This document shows, piece after piece, positions 1 through 8,191 of a DNA stretch of 37,086 bases (positions within the stretch are counted from its first letter, which is position 1; each line of letters opens with the position of its first letter). A model generated the notes under the pieces. That model made no database searches and was not told where the DNA came from. It saw nothing but the letters and a program-made list of their open reading frames with translations. Position numbers and translations under genes: made by a program. The stretch lies in contig CAYSLC010000026.1 of the NCBI GenBank assembly GCA_964431545.1, positions 1 to 37,086 on the forward strand. The letters are read 5' to 3'. Origin of the DNA: CAYSLC01 sp964431545. Lineage in GTDB: Bacteria; Desulfobacterota; Desulfobacteria; Desulfobacterales; JAABSP01.

Positions 1-542
1 GGGTCGAGCAGCGAGACGGCGGCCGGATAATCGGAGTACATCTGGTCCCCCACCATGAGGATGAACTTGACCTCGTGCTCCGCAAAGACGCGGCGGACCG
101 CCCGCAGCATCCGGCCCGCCGCCGGGGTGATCTCCCCGTTTTTGTCGAGCGGCTGGTGGCAGCTCATGAGGGCCACGGAGAACCGCCGGGGGGTCTGGTC
201 CACGCTCTCCGGGGCGGTCTCGAACCGCCCCTCCCCCACGATATTTCCGTCCGCCTCCCGGATGATCCGGAACCGGTAGGGGGTGAGGGGCGACAGGGCC
301 GCCCCGACATCTTCCTTGGGCGGCACCAGAAGGGAGGCGGTGTTGTCCCGCGGGTTCTCCTCGGGGATCTCCACCACCGTCTCCCCGCCCCCGCCCGCGT
401 CCGTTTCGGACCACCATTTCACCCGGTGTCTCCCGGTCCCGTGAGATTTGAGCCACAGCCGCGCCGAGTGGGGGTCCACCTTTCCAACGGCCACCATGTC
501 CCGGAGCGGGTCATGCTTGAAACCGGCTTCTGAAGTCGTCAT
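1..542 (-). CDS. PhoD-like alkaline phosphatase/metallophosphatase, N-terminal part (runs off window)
   Basis: The first 180 codons of a minus-strand gene whose 3' end lies outside the window. An N-terminal beta-rich segment (about residues 10-110, with the stretch SARLWLKS and later FRIIREADG) resembles the Ig/fibronectin-like domain in front of PhoD-family phosphatases. The metallophosphatase domain then begins, with an SCHQP motif and a GDQMYSDYP motif, the metal-binding GDQxYxD signature of PhoD-like enzymes. The family hydrolyses phosphomono- or phosphodiesters and is often exported. No clear signal peptide is visible in the first 20 residues, so this member may be cytoplasmic. The start is the ATG at 542, preceded by GGGAGG at a suitable distance. 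The gene is divergent from the reductase at 714. Confidence 0.8.
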   Translation of the reverse strand, partial: MTTSEAGFKHDPLRDMVAVGKVDPHSARLWLKSHGTGRHRVKWWSETDAGGGGETVVEIPEENPRDNTASLLVPPKEDVGAALSPLTPYRFRIIREADGNIVGEGRFETAPESVDQTPRRFSVALMSCHQPLDKNGEITPAAGRMLRAVRRVFAEHEVKFILMVGDQMYSDYPAAVSLLD

Positions 543-623
543 GTCCTGTCATTCCTCCCGCTGTATAAGAAGTATCGCCGCATGGGGTGGAAAACCGCAT
601 GGCGGTATGATACCATAGACCCC

Positions 624-651
624 TTGGGAGCGCCAAAGGAACCCTTATAAC
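624..651 (+). promoter_or_regulatory. Candidate sigma70-type promoter for the 714 gene
   Basis: TTGGGA (624-629), a 16-base spacer and TATAAC (646-651) lie in the divergent intergenic region about 60 bases upstream of the start codon at 714. The -10 box matches the consensus at 5 of 6 positions and the -35 box at 4 of 6. Seen in sequence only. Confidence 0.45.
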
Positions 652-680
652 CTGCCGGATTCCATACCGTTGCCGGCAAT

Positions 681-696
681 CGCATCCCGGGATGCG
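681..696. promoter_or_regulatory. 16-bp perfect palindrome in the leader of the 714 gene
   Basis: CGCATCCCGGGATGCG is a perfect palindrome between the candidate promoter and the start codon. It could be an operator for a dimeric regulator or form a compact hairpin in the mRNA leader. Its core ATCCCGGGAT fuses the two 7-mers that also flank the -35 regions of serA and the aminotransferase gene. Confidence 0.4.
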
Positions 697-713
697 CACG
701 CGGGAGGACAGGC

Positions 714-1622
714 ATGGACCGATTCCTCGGGGCGGACAAACGGCTGCTGGTGACCGGGGCTTCGGGCCTTCTGGGGTGGCATCTCTGCCGGGCGGCCCTG
801 GATCGCTGGTCCGTCTTCGGGACCTGGCGGACCCGCCGGGCGGACCTGGCCGGGGTCCGGAGCCTCCGGTGCGACCTCACGGGCGCCGATTCCGTCCCGG
901 ACCTCTTCCGGGACGTCCGGCCCCACGCCGTGGTCCACGCCGCGGCGGCCGCCGATCCCAACTTCTGCGAGACCCATCCGGAAGAGACCGCCCGGATCAA
1001 CGTGGAGGCCCCGGCCCGGCTGGCGGAGGCGTGCGCCGCGGCGGGGATCCCCTTGGTGTTCACCTCCACCGACCTGGTCTTCGACGGAGAGCACGCCCCC
1101 TATCGGGAGGGGGATCCGGTCTCGCCCCTGATGGTCTACGGCCGTCAGAAGGTCCGGGCCGAAACCGCGGTGGCGGAGATCCACCCCGGCGCCGCCATCC
1201 TCCGGATGCCGCTGATGTTCGGGATCTCCCCGGCCGGCGACAGCTTCTTCGAAAAGATGGCCGCGGCCTTTGCCGCCGGAGAGCCGGTCCGGCTCTTCAT
1301 CGACGAATACCGGAGCCCCCTGGCCGCCCCGGCCGCCGCCCACGCGGTCTTGTCCGCCCTCGCCGGCGGGGGCGGCCTCCTCCACCTGGGGGGACCCGAG
1401 CGGATCTCCCGCCACGATTCCGCCGTCCGGACGGCCCGGGCCATGGGCGCGACCCCGGCCCGGATCATTCCCGTCCGGCAGGCGGAGGTCCCCATGGCCG
1501 CGGCCCGCCCCCGGGACGTCTCCCTTGCGAACGAAGCGGCCGCCCGGCGGATCGGCTTCCGGCCCGAGCCCCTGGACGTGGAACTCGAACGGCTGGCCCG
1601 GACCCCGCAAAAAAAGAGGTGA
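714..1622 (+). CDS. RmlD-like NAD(P)-dependent sugar-nucleotide reductase (extended SDR family)
   Basis: A 302-residue extended short-chain dehydrogenase/reductase. The N-terminal Rossmann motif is TGASGLLG (residues about 14-21). An FTSTDLVFDG segment (the RmlD-type STDYVFDG motif) follows, then the catalytic YxxxK as YGRQK near residue 142. These features match dTDP-4-dehydrorhamnose reductase (RmlD) and MAT2B-like proteins, which reduce a 4-keto sugar nucleotide using NAD(P)H. No other rml genes are near, so the actual substrate cannot be assigned. The start ATG has GGGAGGACA just upstream. The gene is followed four bases later by the DUF3786 gene, so the two are probably co-transcribed. 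Confidence 0.8.
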   Translation: MDRFLGADKRLLVTGASGLLGWHLCRAALDRWSVFGTWRTRRADLAGVRSLRCDLTGADSVPDLFRDVRPHAVVHAAAAADPNFCETHPEETARINVEAPARLAEACAAAGIPLVFTSTDLVFDGEHAPYREGDPVSPLMVYGRQKVRAETAVAEIHPGAAILRMPLMFGISPAGDSFFEKMAAAFAAGEPVRLFIDEYRSPLAAPAAAHAVLSALAGGGGLLHLGGPERISRHDSAVRTARAMGATPARIIPVRQAEVPMAAARPRDVSLANEAAARRIGFRPEPLDVELERLARTPQKKR

Positions 1623-1626
1623 TCCC

Positions 1627-2562
1627 ATGCCCACCGGCGCCTGCGGCATCGACTGCGATGTCTGCAAACTGAGATTGATCGGCACCTGCTCCACCTGCGG
1701 ACCGGGAAAGAGCGACCCGGCGCGGGCCAAACTCGCGGCCCAGGAGCGGCTCTTCGGCGGCACCTGCGCCATCCTCGCCTGCGCCGCCATGAACCGGATC
1801 GATTACTGCATGCGGGACTGCGACCAGTTTCCCTGCGACAACTTCCGGATCGGTCCGTACCCCTTCTCCGAGGGGTTTTTGAACATGCAGGGGCGGCGGC
1901 TCTCCCAACGGCCTCCGGCCCGGTCCCACACGGGCCTCTCCGTGGAGATCCCCCCGGACTACTGGGACCGGGTCTCCCGCCGGGACCCGACGCAACTCGC
2001 GGCCCTCACCCTCATGGAGCCCCACCCCGCGGGGGCGGCCGCGCCCACGGGTCTCGCCTTCCGGTTTCTGGGGGAGCCGGTCCGGGTGGACATGGAAGCG
2101 CATTGCCTGAAACGCCGATCGGAGGGGGCCTGGGTCCGCACCGAGGACCCCCTGCTGGAGCTGGTGACCCTGGTCTATCTTCTCCGGGTGGAGGGGGTCC
2201 ACCCCCTGGGCCGGGAGATGGTGGCGCCCTCCGGGCTCAAGGAGGGCCATTTTTTCCAGGGGCCCCACACGCTCCGGCTCGATCCCCTGCTCGACCGGTT
2301 CGGCGGGGATCTTCCGGGGTTCCGCCGGGCCGCCGAGGCCCTGGCGGGCGAGCGAATGGATTCGGCCGACGCCGCCTACCGGCTCCTGCCCTTCCCCCGG
2401 ATCCCCCTGTACTACCTCCTGTGGGCCGGGGACGGGGAGTTTCCCCCCCGGATCTCGGTCCTCTTCGACCGGACCATCGAACGCTGCCTGGCGGCGGACG
2501 CGATCTGGGGGCTGGTCAACCGGGTCACCACGGCCCTGCTGACCGGCCCCGACCATGGATGA
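1627..2562 (+). CDS. Cys-rich DUF3795/DUF3786 family protein
   Basis: 311 residues. The N-terminal 90 residues are rich in cysteine with CGxxCxxC, GTCSTCG, CAILAC, YCxxCxxFPC spacing, typical of DUF3795-type putative metal-binding domains. The C-terminal 200 residues match DUF3786 in style, with the closing motif FPRIPLYYLLWAGDGEFPPR and the ISVLFD segment. Such proteins are frequent in strict anaerobes and corrinoid/methyl-transfer contexts, but their function is not established. The start at 1627 is supported by a strong ribosome-binding site (GAGGTGATCCC) overlapping the end of the upstream gene, with only four bases between stop and start. Cytoplasmic; no membrane segments seen. Confidence 0.75.
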   Translation: MPTGACGIDCDVCKLRLIGTCSTCGPGKSDPARAKLAAQERLFGGTCAILACAAMNRIDYCMRDCDQFPCDNFRIGPYPFSEGFLNMQGRRLSQRPPARSHTGLSVEIPPDYWDRVSRRDPTQLAALTLMEPHPAGAAAPTGLAFRFLGEPVRVDMEAHCLKRRSEGAWVRTEDPLLELVTLVYLLRVEGVHPLGREMVAPSGLKEGHFFQGPHTLRLDPLLDRFGGDLPGFRRAAEALAGERMDSADAAYRLLPFPRIPLYYLLWAGDGEFPPRISVLFDRTIERCLAADAIWGLVNRVTTALLTGPDHG

Positions 2563-2583
2563 CCCCACCCCCCGGAGCCCTTT

Positions 2584-3378
2584 TCAACTCCCGTCCGGGC
2601 CGAAGTCGAAGGTCTGCCCCTTGGTCACGAACCCCATGAACCCGTCGACGGTGGGATCGACCTCGGGGTGGGGCTGGTAGTGGTAGAGCCAGGTCTTCTT
2701 CCGGATCTCCGCCGGAAGGGTCCGCAGGTCGTCGTAGTGGGCGTGGACGATGCTCTTGACCGGGTTGGTCTCGCAGTCGTGGAAGATCACCGCCGCCTTT
2801 CGGGCGATCTCCTGGATCATCCGGGGCCGGAACTGGGTGTCGGTGGTGAGAAAGACCACGGGGCCGCCGCTTTCCACATCCTCCATGATCAGGCCGAAGC
2901 TGAAGAAATCCCGGTACCCGGTGACGATGTGGGGCATCCGGACCAGGGTGAACCGGATCCCGCCCCAGTAGAAGGAATCCTTCTCCCCCACGGCCCGGCA
3001 CCGGAAATAGTCGGTGAGGTGCATCCGCTTGCCCTCGATGCAGCCGAGCCCCCCCTTGAGGGAGTCGTTCCACAGCTCCCGCATGGTGGTCTCCTCCATG
3101 AAGAGCCGGGGCCGGCGGTCCGTTCCGTTGAAATAGGCCTGGAAGGCGAGCCACTCCATGCCGCCGATGTGATCGGAATGGAGGTGGGAGATGTAGACGG
3201 CGTCGATCTTCTCCCCCACGTCGCTGTTCCCGATCCCCTCCTCCCCCAGGGAGAACCGGATATCGGTGCCGCAATCGACGAGGAGATTCCTTCCGTCCCG
3301 GGCCGTGATGATCAGATTCGACTGGTAGTAGTCCGGGGTGGTAAATGCTGAACCGACACCAATAAACTTGATTTTCAT
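2584..3378 (-). CDS. MBL-fold metallo-hydrolase (RNase Z-like)
   Basis: 264 residues of the metallo-beta-lactamase fold. Metal ligands visible are HLHSDH (about residues 86-91), a later MPH histidine, TTDTQF (Asp) and a C-terminal HAHYDD histidine. The N-terminal KIKFIGVGSAF and LLVDCG segments are typical of the RNase Z/arylsulfatase-like branch. The gene starts 53 bases after the stop of the receiver-cyclase gene on the same strand, so it may be the last gene of the chemosensory operon. A GC-rich hairpin (3412-3427) lies in between. RNase Z proper, a phosphodiesterase (class II cyclic-nucleotide phosphodiesterases share this fold) or another hydrolase are all possible. It converges with the 1627 gene, with 21 bases between them. 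Confidence 0.75.
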   Translation of the reverse strand: MKIKFIGVGSAFTTPDYYQSNLIITARDGRNLLVDCGTDIRFSLGEEGIGNSDVGEKIDAVYISHLHSDHIGGMEWLAFQAYFNGTDRRPRLFMEETTMRELWNDSLKGGLGCIEGKRMHLTDYFRCRAVGEKDSFYWGGIRFTLVRMPHIVTGYRDFFSFGLIMEDVESGGPVVFLTTDTQFRPRMIQEIARKAAVIFHDCETNPVKSIVHAHYDDLRTLPAEIRKKTWLYHYQPHPEVDPTVDGFMGFVTKGQTFDFGPDGS

Positions 3379-3411
3379 CGAAAAACCGTCCTATGCATCG
3401 CGCTTCGGCCG

Positions 3412-3427
3412 CGGGCGCCGCCGCCCG
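3412..3427 (-). terminator. GC-rich hairpin after the receiver-cyclase gene
   Basis: Arms CGGGCG and CGCCCG with a 4-base loop, directly downstream of the stop at 3432 on the minus strand. There is no T-tract, so it may only attenuate transcription or separate two mRNA segments rather than terminate. Confidence 0.3.
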
Positions 3428-3431
3428 TCGG

Positions 3432-4922
3432 TCATTGGAAGTTGAACCGGTATCTGAAGAACGCCTTGGCCTCCGGCGGCACCGCCGTGAAGATCACCCG
3501 GAACCGGGCCGGGGACTCGGAGACGCTGCTGGTCACCTTGGCGTAGAGGTCCCCGCTCACCTCGTACCCCTCTTCGTCGAAGAGGGTGATCTTGATATTG
3601 GTCAGGCGTCCCACCAGGAAGGCGGCCTCGATCTCCGCCGCCTCCGGGGCCAGCCGCAGGATCGATCCGTCGTGGGCGTCCTCCCGGGTGTCCTTTTCGT
3701 TGAGCATGGTGAACTGGATGGGCAGTCCGTGGTTCAGGTCGAACAGTTCGATCTCCTTCTTCTCGGGGAGCAGAAGGCCGTGTTCGCCGCCGATGCCGCC
3801 CACCTCGTAGATGGTGATCGGCTCCTTGACCCCCTTGGGCATCACCTCCATCTGGTCGTCGATGCGCAGAATCGGCCCGCAGGCGTCCAGGGTGCTCTGG
3901 GAGATGAACGTCTGGTCGCCCACGGTGTAGGACTCGATCCGGGAGGTGAGGTTGACGTTCCGGCCCACCACGCCGTACTTGGACCGCTTCTCGGACCCGA
4001 TGTTGCCCACCACCACCTCGCCGGTGTTGATGCCGATCCCCTGGGCCACCTCGGGGTAGCCGGCCTCCCGGTTCCGTTCGTTGACCCGGACCATGGCCAT
4101 CTGCATCTCCACGGCGCAGGCCACCGCCCGCTGGGCGTCGTCCTCCCGCTGGACCGGGGCCCCGAAGATCACCAGGATGGCGTCGCCGATGAACTCGTCG
4201 ATGGTCCCCTGGTACTTGAGGATGATCTCGGTCATGGTCTCCAGGTAGATGTTGATGATCCGGACCACGTCCTCGGCGGGAAGCCGCTCGCTGATGGCGG
4301 TGAACCCCCTCAGGTCGGTCATCATGATGGTCACCTGCCGCTTCTCCCCCCCCAGCTTCATCCCTTCGGGGGACTCCAGGATGCTGTCCACCACGTCGTC
4401 GGAGAGGTACCGGCCGAAGGTCTCCCGGATGAACCGGTTCCGGATCTCCAGCTGTTTCTGGCTCTCCAGCAGGGCGTTGAAGGCCTCGTTTCTCTCCAGC
4501 AGGTTGATGTACCCCTTGGAGTGGTACCGGATCCGGGCGATGACCTCCAGCCGGTCGGGGAGCTTCACCATGTAGTCGTTGGCCCCCAGGGCGAAGGCCT
4601 CGGCCTTGGTGTGGGGCTCCTCCTTTCCGGAGAGGACGATCAAGGGGACGTCCCGGGTGGCGGGGTTGGCGCGGAAGTAGCGGACCAGCATCAGCCCGTC
4701 GATCTCGGGCATGACCAGGTCCTGGAGGATCACCGTCGGGTGGATCCCGTTGGCCATCTTGATGGCCTGGGTGGCGTCCTGGCAGTAGTGGAAGTCGATG
4801 TCCTCCTCGGTCGCCAGCATCCGGCGGACCGCCTCGCCGATGATCGCCTGGTCGTCCACCAGAAGGACCGTGATCCGATGCTCGGTGAGGGTGACGGGGG
4901 TCGCCACGGGCCGGTCAGCCAT
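3432..4922 (-). CDS. WspR-type receiver fused to class III nucleotidyl cyclase and a PilZ-like C-terminal domain
   Basis: 496 residues. Residues 17-135 are a receiver domain with phospho-acceptor D68 (LQDLVMP). The signatures LLVDDQAIIGEAVRR, DIDFHYC, ANPATRDVP, GANDY.VKLPD and RIRYHS closely follow the WspR receiver as known from Pseudomonas. After a helical linker (about 136-185) comes a class III cyclase domain (about 190-375), not GGDEF. It has metal-binding D203 (TDLRGFT) and D247 (FIGDA) and transition-state residues N324 and R328 (VNLTSR). The residues that set base specificity are E243 and G317, so ATP versus GTP use is unclear. Residues about 395-496 look like a degenerate PilZ-like beta barrel without the RxxxR motif. 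The ATG at 4922 overlaps the cheB stop by 8 bases. It occupies the wspR position as predicted output of the phosphorelay. Confidence 0.88.
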   Translation of the reverse strand: MADRPVATPVTLTEHRITVLLVDDQAIIGEAVRRMLATEEDIDFHYCQDATQAIKMANGIHPTVILQDLVMPEIDGLMLVRYFRANPATRDVPLIVLSGKEEPHTKAEAFALGANDYMVKLPDRLEVIARIRYHSKGYINLLERNEAFNALLESQKQLEIRNRFIRETFGRYLSDDVVDSILESPEGMKLGGEKRQVTIMMTDLRGFTAISERLPAEDVVRIINIYLETMTEIILKYQGTIDEFIGDAILVIFGAPVQREDDAQRAVACAVEMQMAMVRVNERNREAGYPEVAQGIGINTGEVVVGNIGSEKRSKYGVVGRNVNLTSRIESYTVGDQTFISQSTLDACGPILRIDDQMEVMPKGVKEPITIYEVGGIGGEHGLLLPEKKEIELFDLNHGLPIQFTMLNEKDTREDAHDGSILRLAPEAAEIEAAFLVGRLTNIKITLFDEEGYEVSGDLYAKVTSSVSESPARFRVIFTAVPPEAKAFFRYRFNFQ

Positions 4923-5991
4923 TCTTCGGCCCGCGGGCTCCCGTTGTCGGGCGCCGCCGGTCGGGGTCCGGGGAGGGGGAGCGGAGGTGATCCGCCACGG
5001 CGCGGCCGATCCGCTCCACCGGCAGGATCCGGTCCGCCGCCCCCAGGTCCCGGGCCGCCTTGGGCATGCCGTAGACCACGCTGGTCCCCTCGTCCTGGGC
5101 GATGGTGTGCCAGCCGATCCGGCGCAGGGCGGCCAGTCCCTCGGCCCCGTCCCGGCCCATGCCGGTGAGGAGAACCCCCACGCACCCGTCCCGGACGAAT
5201 TCCGCCGGCAGGTGCCGGACCAGGCTGTTGAAGAAGACGTCCACCGAGGGGCGGTAGGAGGTGTTGCCCGGCTCGGGGGTGTAGGAGAAGGTGAGCGCCG
5301 GGGTGAGCACCAGGTGGTCGTTGGTGCCGGCCACGAAGACGGTGTTCCGGGTGGGCTGCCCCCCCTCGGCGGCGAGCTGGACCCGCAGGGGGGTATGGCC
5401 GTCGAGCCATTCGGCCAGCCCGGCGGAGAACTTCTCGTCCACGTGCTGGACCACCACCACCGCGGCATCCAGCTTGGCGGGAAAGGCCGACAGCACCTGG
5501 GCCAGGGCCTTGGGGCCGCCGGTGGAGGAGCCGATGGCCACCAGGGGGGTGATCCGGGAGAGTTCGGGGGGGCGGGACGGGCTGGCCGAGGCCTGCCCCC
5601 GCAGCCGGGCGATGTTGTGGATCTTCCGCAAGAGGGTGTAGCGGCTCCGCTGGGCCTCGGCCCCGCCGCCCATCATGGGGATGTTGACGGCGTCCAGGGC
5701 ACCGTGGCCCATGGCCTCGAAGACCTTGGCGGCGTTGTTGCCCACGGTGGCGGTGACGATGAGGACGGCGCAGGGGCTCTCCTTCATGATCCGCCGGGTC
5801 GCCTCCACCCCGTCCATGACCGGCATGATCAGATCCATCAGGATCAGATCGGGGGGGTCCGCGGCGCACTTCTCCACCGCCTCCCGCCCGTTCCGGGCGA
5901 TCCAGACGATCTCGTGGCCGGGCACGCTCAGGATGATCCGGCGCAGGCTCTCCACGGCCATTCCCAGGTCGTTGACCAGGGCGATCCTCAT
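4915..5991 (-). CDS. cheB: CheB/WspF-type receptor methylesterase response regulator
   Basis: 358 residues: receiver (1-120, D53 in LILMDLIMP) and CheB methylesterase domain (about 165-350). The esterase triad is visible as serine in IGSSTGGP, histidine in VVVQHVDEKF and aspartate in LLTGMGRDGAEG. The protein begins MRIALVNDL with Asn in place of the first acidic residue of the usual DD pair, and it has the VFEAMGHGALDAV segment; both are characteristic of WspF-like CheB proteins. It should remove methyl groups from glutamates of the neighbouring receptor once phosphorylated by the CheA-REC kinase, giving adaptation. It starts 30 bases after the receptor gene and its stop overlaps the start of the receiver-cyclase gene (ATGGCTGA), implying translational coupling. 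Confidence 0.92.
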   Translation of the reverse strand: MRIALVNDLGMAVESLRRIILSVPGHEIVWIARNGREAVEKCAADPPDLILMDLIMPVMDGVEATRRIMKESPCAVLIVTATVGNNAAKVFEAMGHGALDAVNIPMMGGGAEAQRSRYTLLRKIHNIARLRGQASASPSRPPELSRITPLVAIGSSTGGPKALAQVLSAFPAKLDAAVVVVQHVDEKFSAGLAEWLDGHTPLRVQLAAEGGQPTRNTVFVAGTNDHLVLTPALTFSYTPEPGNTSYRPSVDVFFNSLVRHLPAEFVRDGCVGVLLTGMGRDGAEGLAALRRIGWHTIAQDEGTSVVYGMPKAARDLGAADRILPVERIGRAVADHLRSPSPDPDRRRPTTGARGPKNG

Positions 5992-6021
5992 GGGCTGCGG
6001 CCCTTTCGGCGGCTCACGCTT

Positions 6022-8142
6022 CTACCCCACCCGGAACCGGGAGACCTCGTCCTGGAGGCCCCTTGAGGCGTCGTTTAGCTGTTCGATGGCCAGGAAGGAT
6101 TCCCGGAGGGATTCCACGGTCTGCTGCATCTCCTCGCTCAGGTTGAGCATGGACGCGTTGATCTGCTGGGCGCTCTCCGACTGGAACTGCATCGACTCGT
6201 TGACCCCCTCGAAGCTGGGGGTCAGGGCCTTGACCTGCTCGATGATCCGGGTGAGCTGGGTGCTGATCCGGCCCACGTTCTCGGCGCTGCGCTGGACCTC
6301 GGCGATGAAGGCGTCCATCTCCATGACCCCCGCGGAGACGGCCGACTGCATCTCCTGGACCATCTGGTCGATGTCGAGGGTGGCCACGGCGGTCTGGTCG
6401 GCCAGCCGCCGGATCTCCCGGGCCACCACGGTGAAGCCCCGGCCGTACTCCCCGGCCTTCTCGGCCTCGATGGCGGCGTTGAGCGACAGCAGGTTGGTCT
6501 GGTCGGCCACCTTGGTGATGGTGGTCACCACCGAGGTGATGTTGGCCGCCTTCTCGTTGATCGCCTCCAGCTTCCCGGAGATGGATTTGGACGCGTTCTC
6601 CATGTGGCGCATCGCCTCCTCCATCTGGCCCAGGTCCGACTGGCCGCTGTTGGCGAAGTCGGCGGTCTGCTCGGACATGCCCGCCACCTTCTTCATGGTC
6701 TCCACCAGCTCCTCGGAGACGCTGGAGATCTCCCCCACCGACTTGACCACGTAGTTGGTCGACTCCATCTGGGTCTTCATGACCGCCTCCTGCTGCTTGG
6801 AGGTGGCGGAGAGTTCGGTGGCCGAGGAGGTGACCTGGATCCCCGACCGCTGGACCTGGCCGATGAGGGCGTTGAGGCTCCGGGCCATCTGGCTCAGCTT
6901 CTCCACCAGGGTCCCGATCTCGTCGTCGTGGTCCCGTTCGATCTCGGCGGTGAGGTCCCCCTCGGAGATGGTCTCGGCAAAGGCGACCACCTTCTTGATG
7001 GGGTGGAGGATCCGCCGGTAGATGATCCGGCCGATGAGGTACATGAAGAGGACGGCCACCACGCTGATCATGATGATGATGAACCGGACGGCCACGTTGA
7101 CCCGCTCCGCCTCGTTTTCGGCCCGCCGCCGCACCCCGTCGGAGAGGGACTGGAGGTCGTTCAAGCTGGCCATCAGGGGCCGGGTGCTCAGGTTCATCGA
7201 CTCGTCCAGGGCGTCGAGGCGCTCCCGCTGGAGGAGCCGGAGGCGCTGGAGCTTCGCGATGGAGCCCTCCCCGTCCACCAGGGTCTGCATGAGGGCCGTA
7301 AAGTCGTTTTCGATGCGCGTCACCAGCTCCCTCAGCCCCGCCATTTCCACATTCGCCGCCTTGAGGCTCTCCAGGCCGGCCGCCGCCTCCTGGGAGACCG
7401 GCTCGATCTGGTCGCTCCGGATGAGATCGATGCGCTCGGGGTCCTCGGCCAGGAGCATCCGGCGGCCGAAGTTGGTCAGAAGGGCGATGGAGAGCCGGAG
7501 GTCGCCGGCGATCCGGGACATCCGGGAGAGTTCCTGAAGCTGGGAGACGCCGTCGCCGCCGCCGTCCTCCGGGGGGACGGGGCCCGACTTGACCTGCTGG
7601 GCGATGGACTGGTCGATGCGGTCGGAGAAGATCTTGGCGTTTCCGTGGAGCTGGGCCCCGAGCGCGTCCAGGGAGGCGTTCTGGCTCTCCAGGTCGTTAT
7701 CGAGGCGGAGACCGACCCGCATGGCCTCCTGGAGGGCGGTGTCCTTCTCCAGGGTCTCGGCGAAGAGGTTCCGGAGCTTCTCGATCTTGCCGCCCGCCTC
7801 CCCGGCCCCGGCCCTCCTGGAGAGGACGGCGAGTTCGTCGAGGCTCCGGGAGAACGCCTTTTCCAGCGGTTCCCGGCCGCCCCACCGCTCCAGGGCCTCC
7901 AGGGAACGGGTCTGGGTGATGGCGTGCTTGCGCAAGGTGAAGTCCTTCACCGCCATCTTCACCCGTTGATTGGCGGCCTCCAGGGGCATGGCGACCTCGC
8001 TGATCCGGCTCTGGCTCGAAACGAGGCGGCTGTTGGAGATCAGGCTGGTCACCGCCAGGACAAAGGTGACCCCGATGCCCATGATCACCAGCCCCCACAG
8101 CAGGCGCGCGATAGTCAACCTCACGTTCATCTTCCATTTCAT
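6022..8142 (-). CDS. Methyl-accepting chemotaxis protein, WspA-like
   Basis: 706 residues. TM1 about 13-35, a long helical periplasmic sensor region of about 310 residues, TM2 about 350-372, HAMP about 373-425, then a cytoplasmic signalling domain. The tip contains DQTNLLSLNAAIEAEKAGEY followed by GRGFTVVAREIRRLADQTAVATLDI, and then QSAVSAGVMEMD, a signature shared with WspA receptors. The sensor region is unusually long and coiled-coil-rich, with no recognised PAS or Cache motif. In Pseudomonas Wsp the receptor gene is first in the operon; here it sits between the CheA and CheB genes. The start at 8142 (MKWKMNV) or 12 bases later both fit. A role in sensing membrane or surface stress is by analogy only. 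Confidence 0.9.
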   Translation of the reverse strand: MKWKMNVRLTIARLLWGLVIMGIGVTFVLAVTSLISNSRLVSSQSRISEVAMPLEAANQRVKMAVKDFTLRKHAITQTRSLEALERWGGREPLEKAFSRSLDELAVLSRRAGAGEAGGKIEKLRNLFAETLEKDTALQEAMRVGLRLDNDLESQNASLDALGAQLHGNAKIFSDRIDQSIAQQVKSGPVPPEDGGGDGVSQLQELSRMSRIAGDLRLSIALLTNFGRRMLLAEDPERIDLIRSDQIEPVSQEAAAGLESLKAANVEMAGLRELVTRIENDFTALMQTLVDGEGSIAKLQRLRLLQRERLDALDESMNLSTRPLMASLNDLQSLSDGVRRRAENEAERVNVAVRFIIIMISVVAVLFMYLIGRIIYRRILHPIKKVVAFAETISEGDLTAEIERDHDDEIGTLVEKLSQMARSLNALIGQVQRSGIQVTSSATELSATSKQQEAVMKTQMESTNYVVKSVGEISSVSEELVETMKKVAGMSEQTADFANSGQSDLGQMEEAMRHMENASKSISGKLEAINEKAANITSVVTTITKVADQTNLLSLNAAIEAEKAGEYGRGFTVVAREIRRLADQTAVATLDIDQMVQEMQSAVSAGVMEMDAFIAEVQRSAENVGRISTQLTRIIEQVKALTPSFEGVNESMQFQSESAQQINASMLNLSEEMQQTVESLRESFLAIEQLNDASRGLQDEVSRFRVG

Positions 8143-8191
8143 GGTATTCGATTGCCCTCCCTTTGCCGATTGGGGGTTATAGGGTTCACGG

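Noticed and set aside
4730..5869. Long minus-strand open frame across cheB and the cyclase gene
   Set aside because: It is a shadow frame: low-complexity Pro/Arg/Gly-rich translation, while the frames for CheB and the receiver-cyclase carry full domain signatures.
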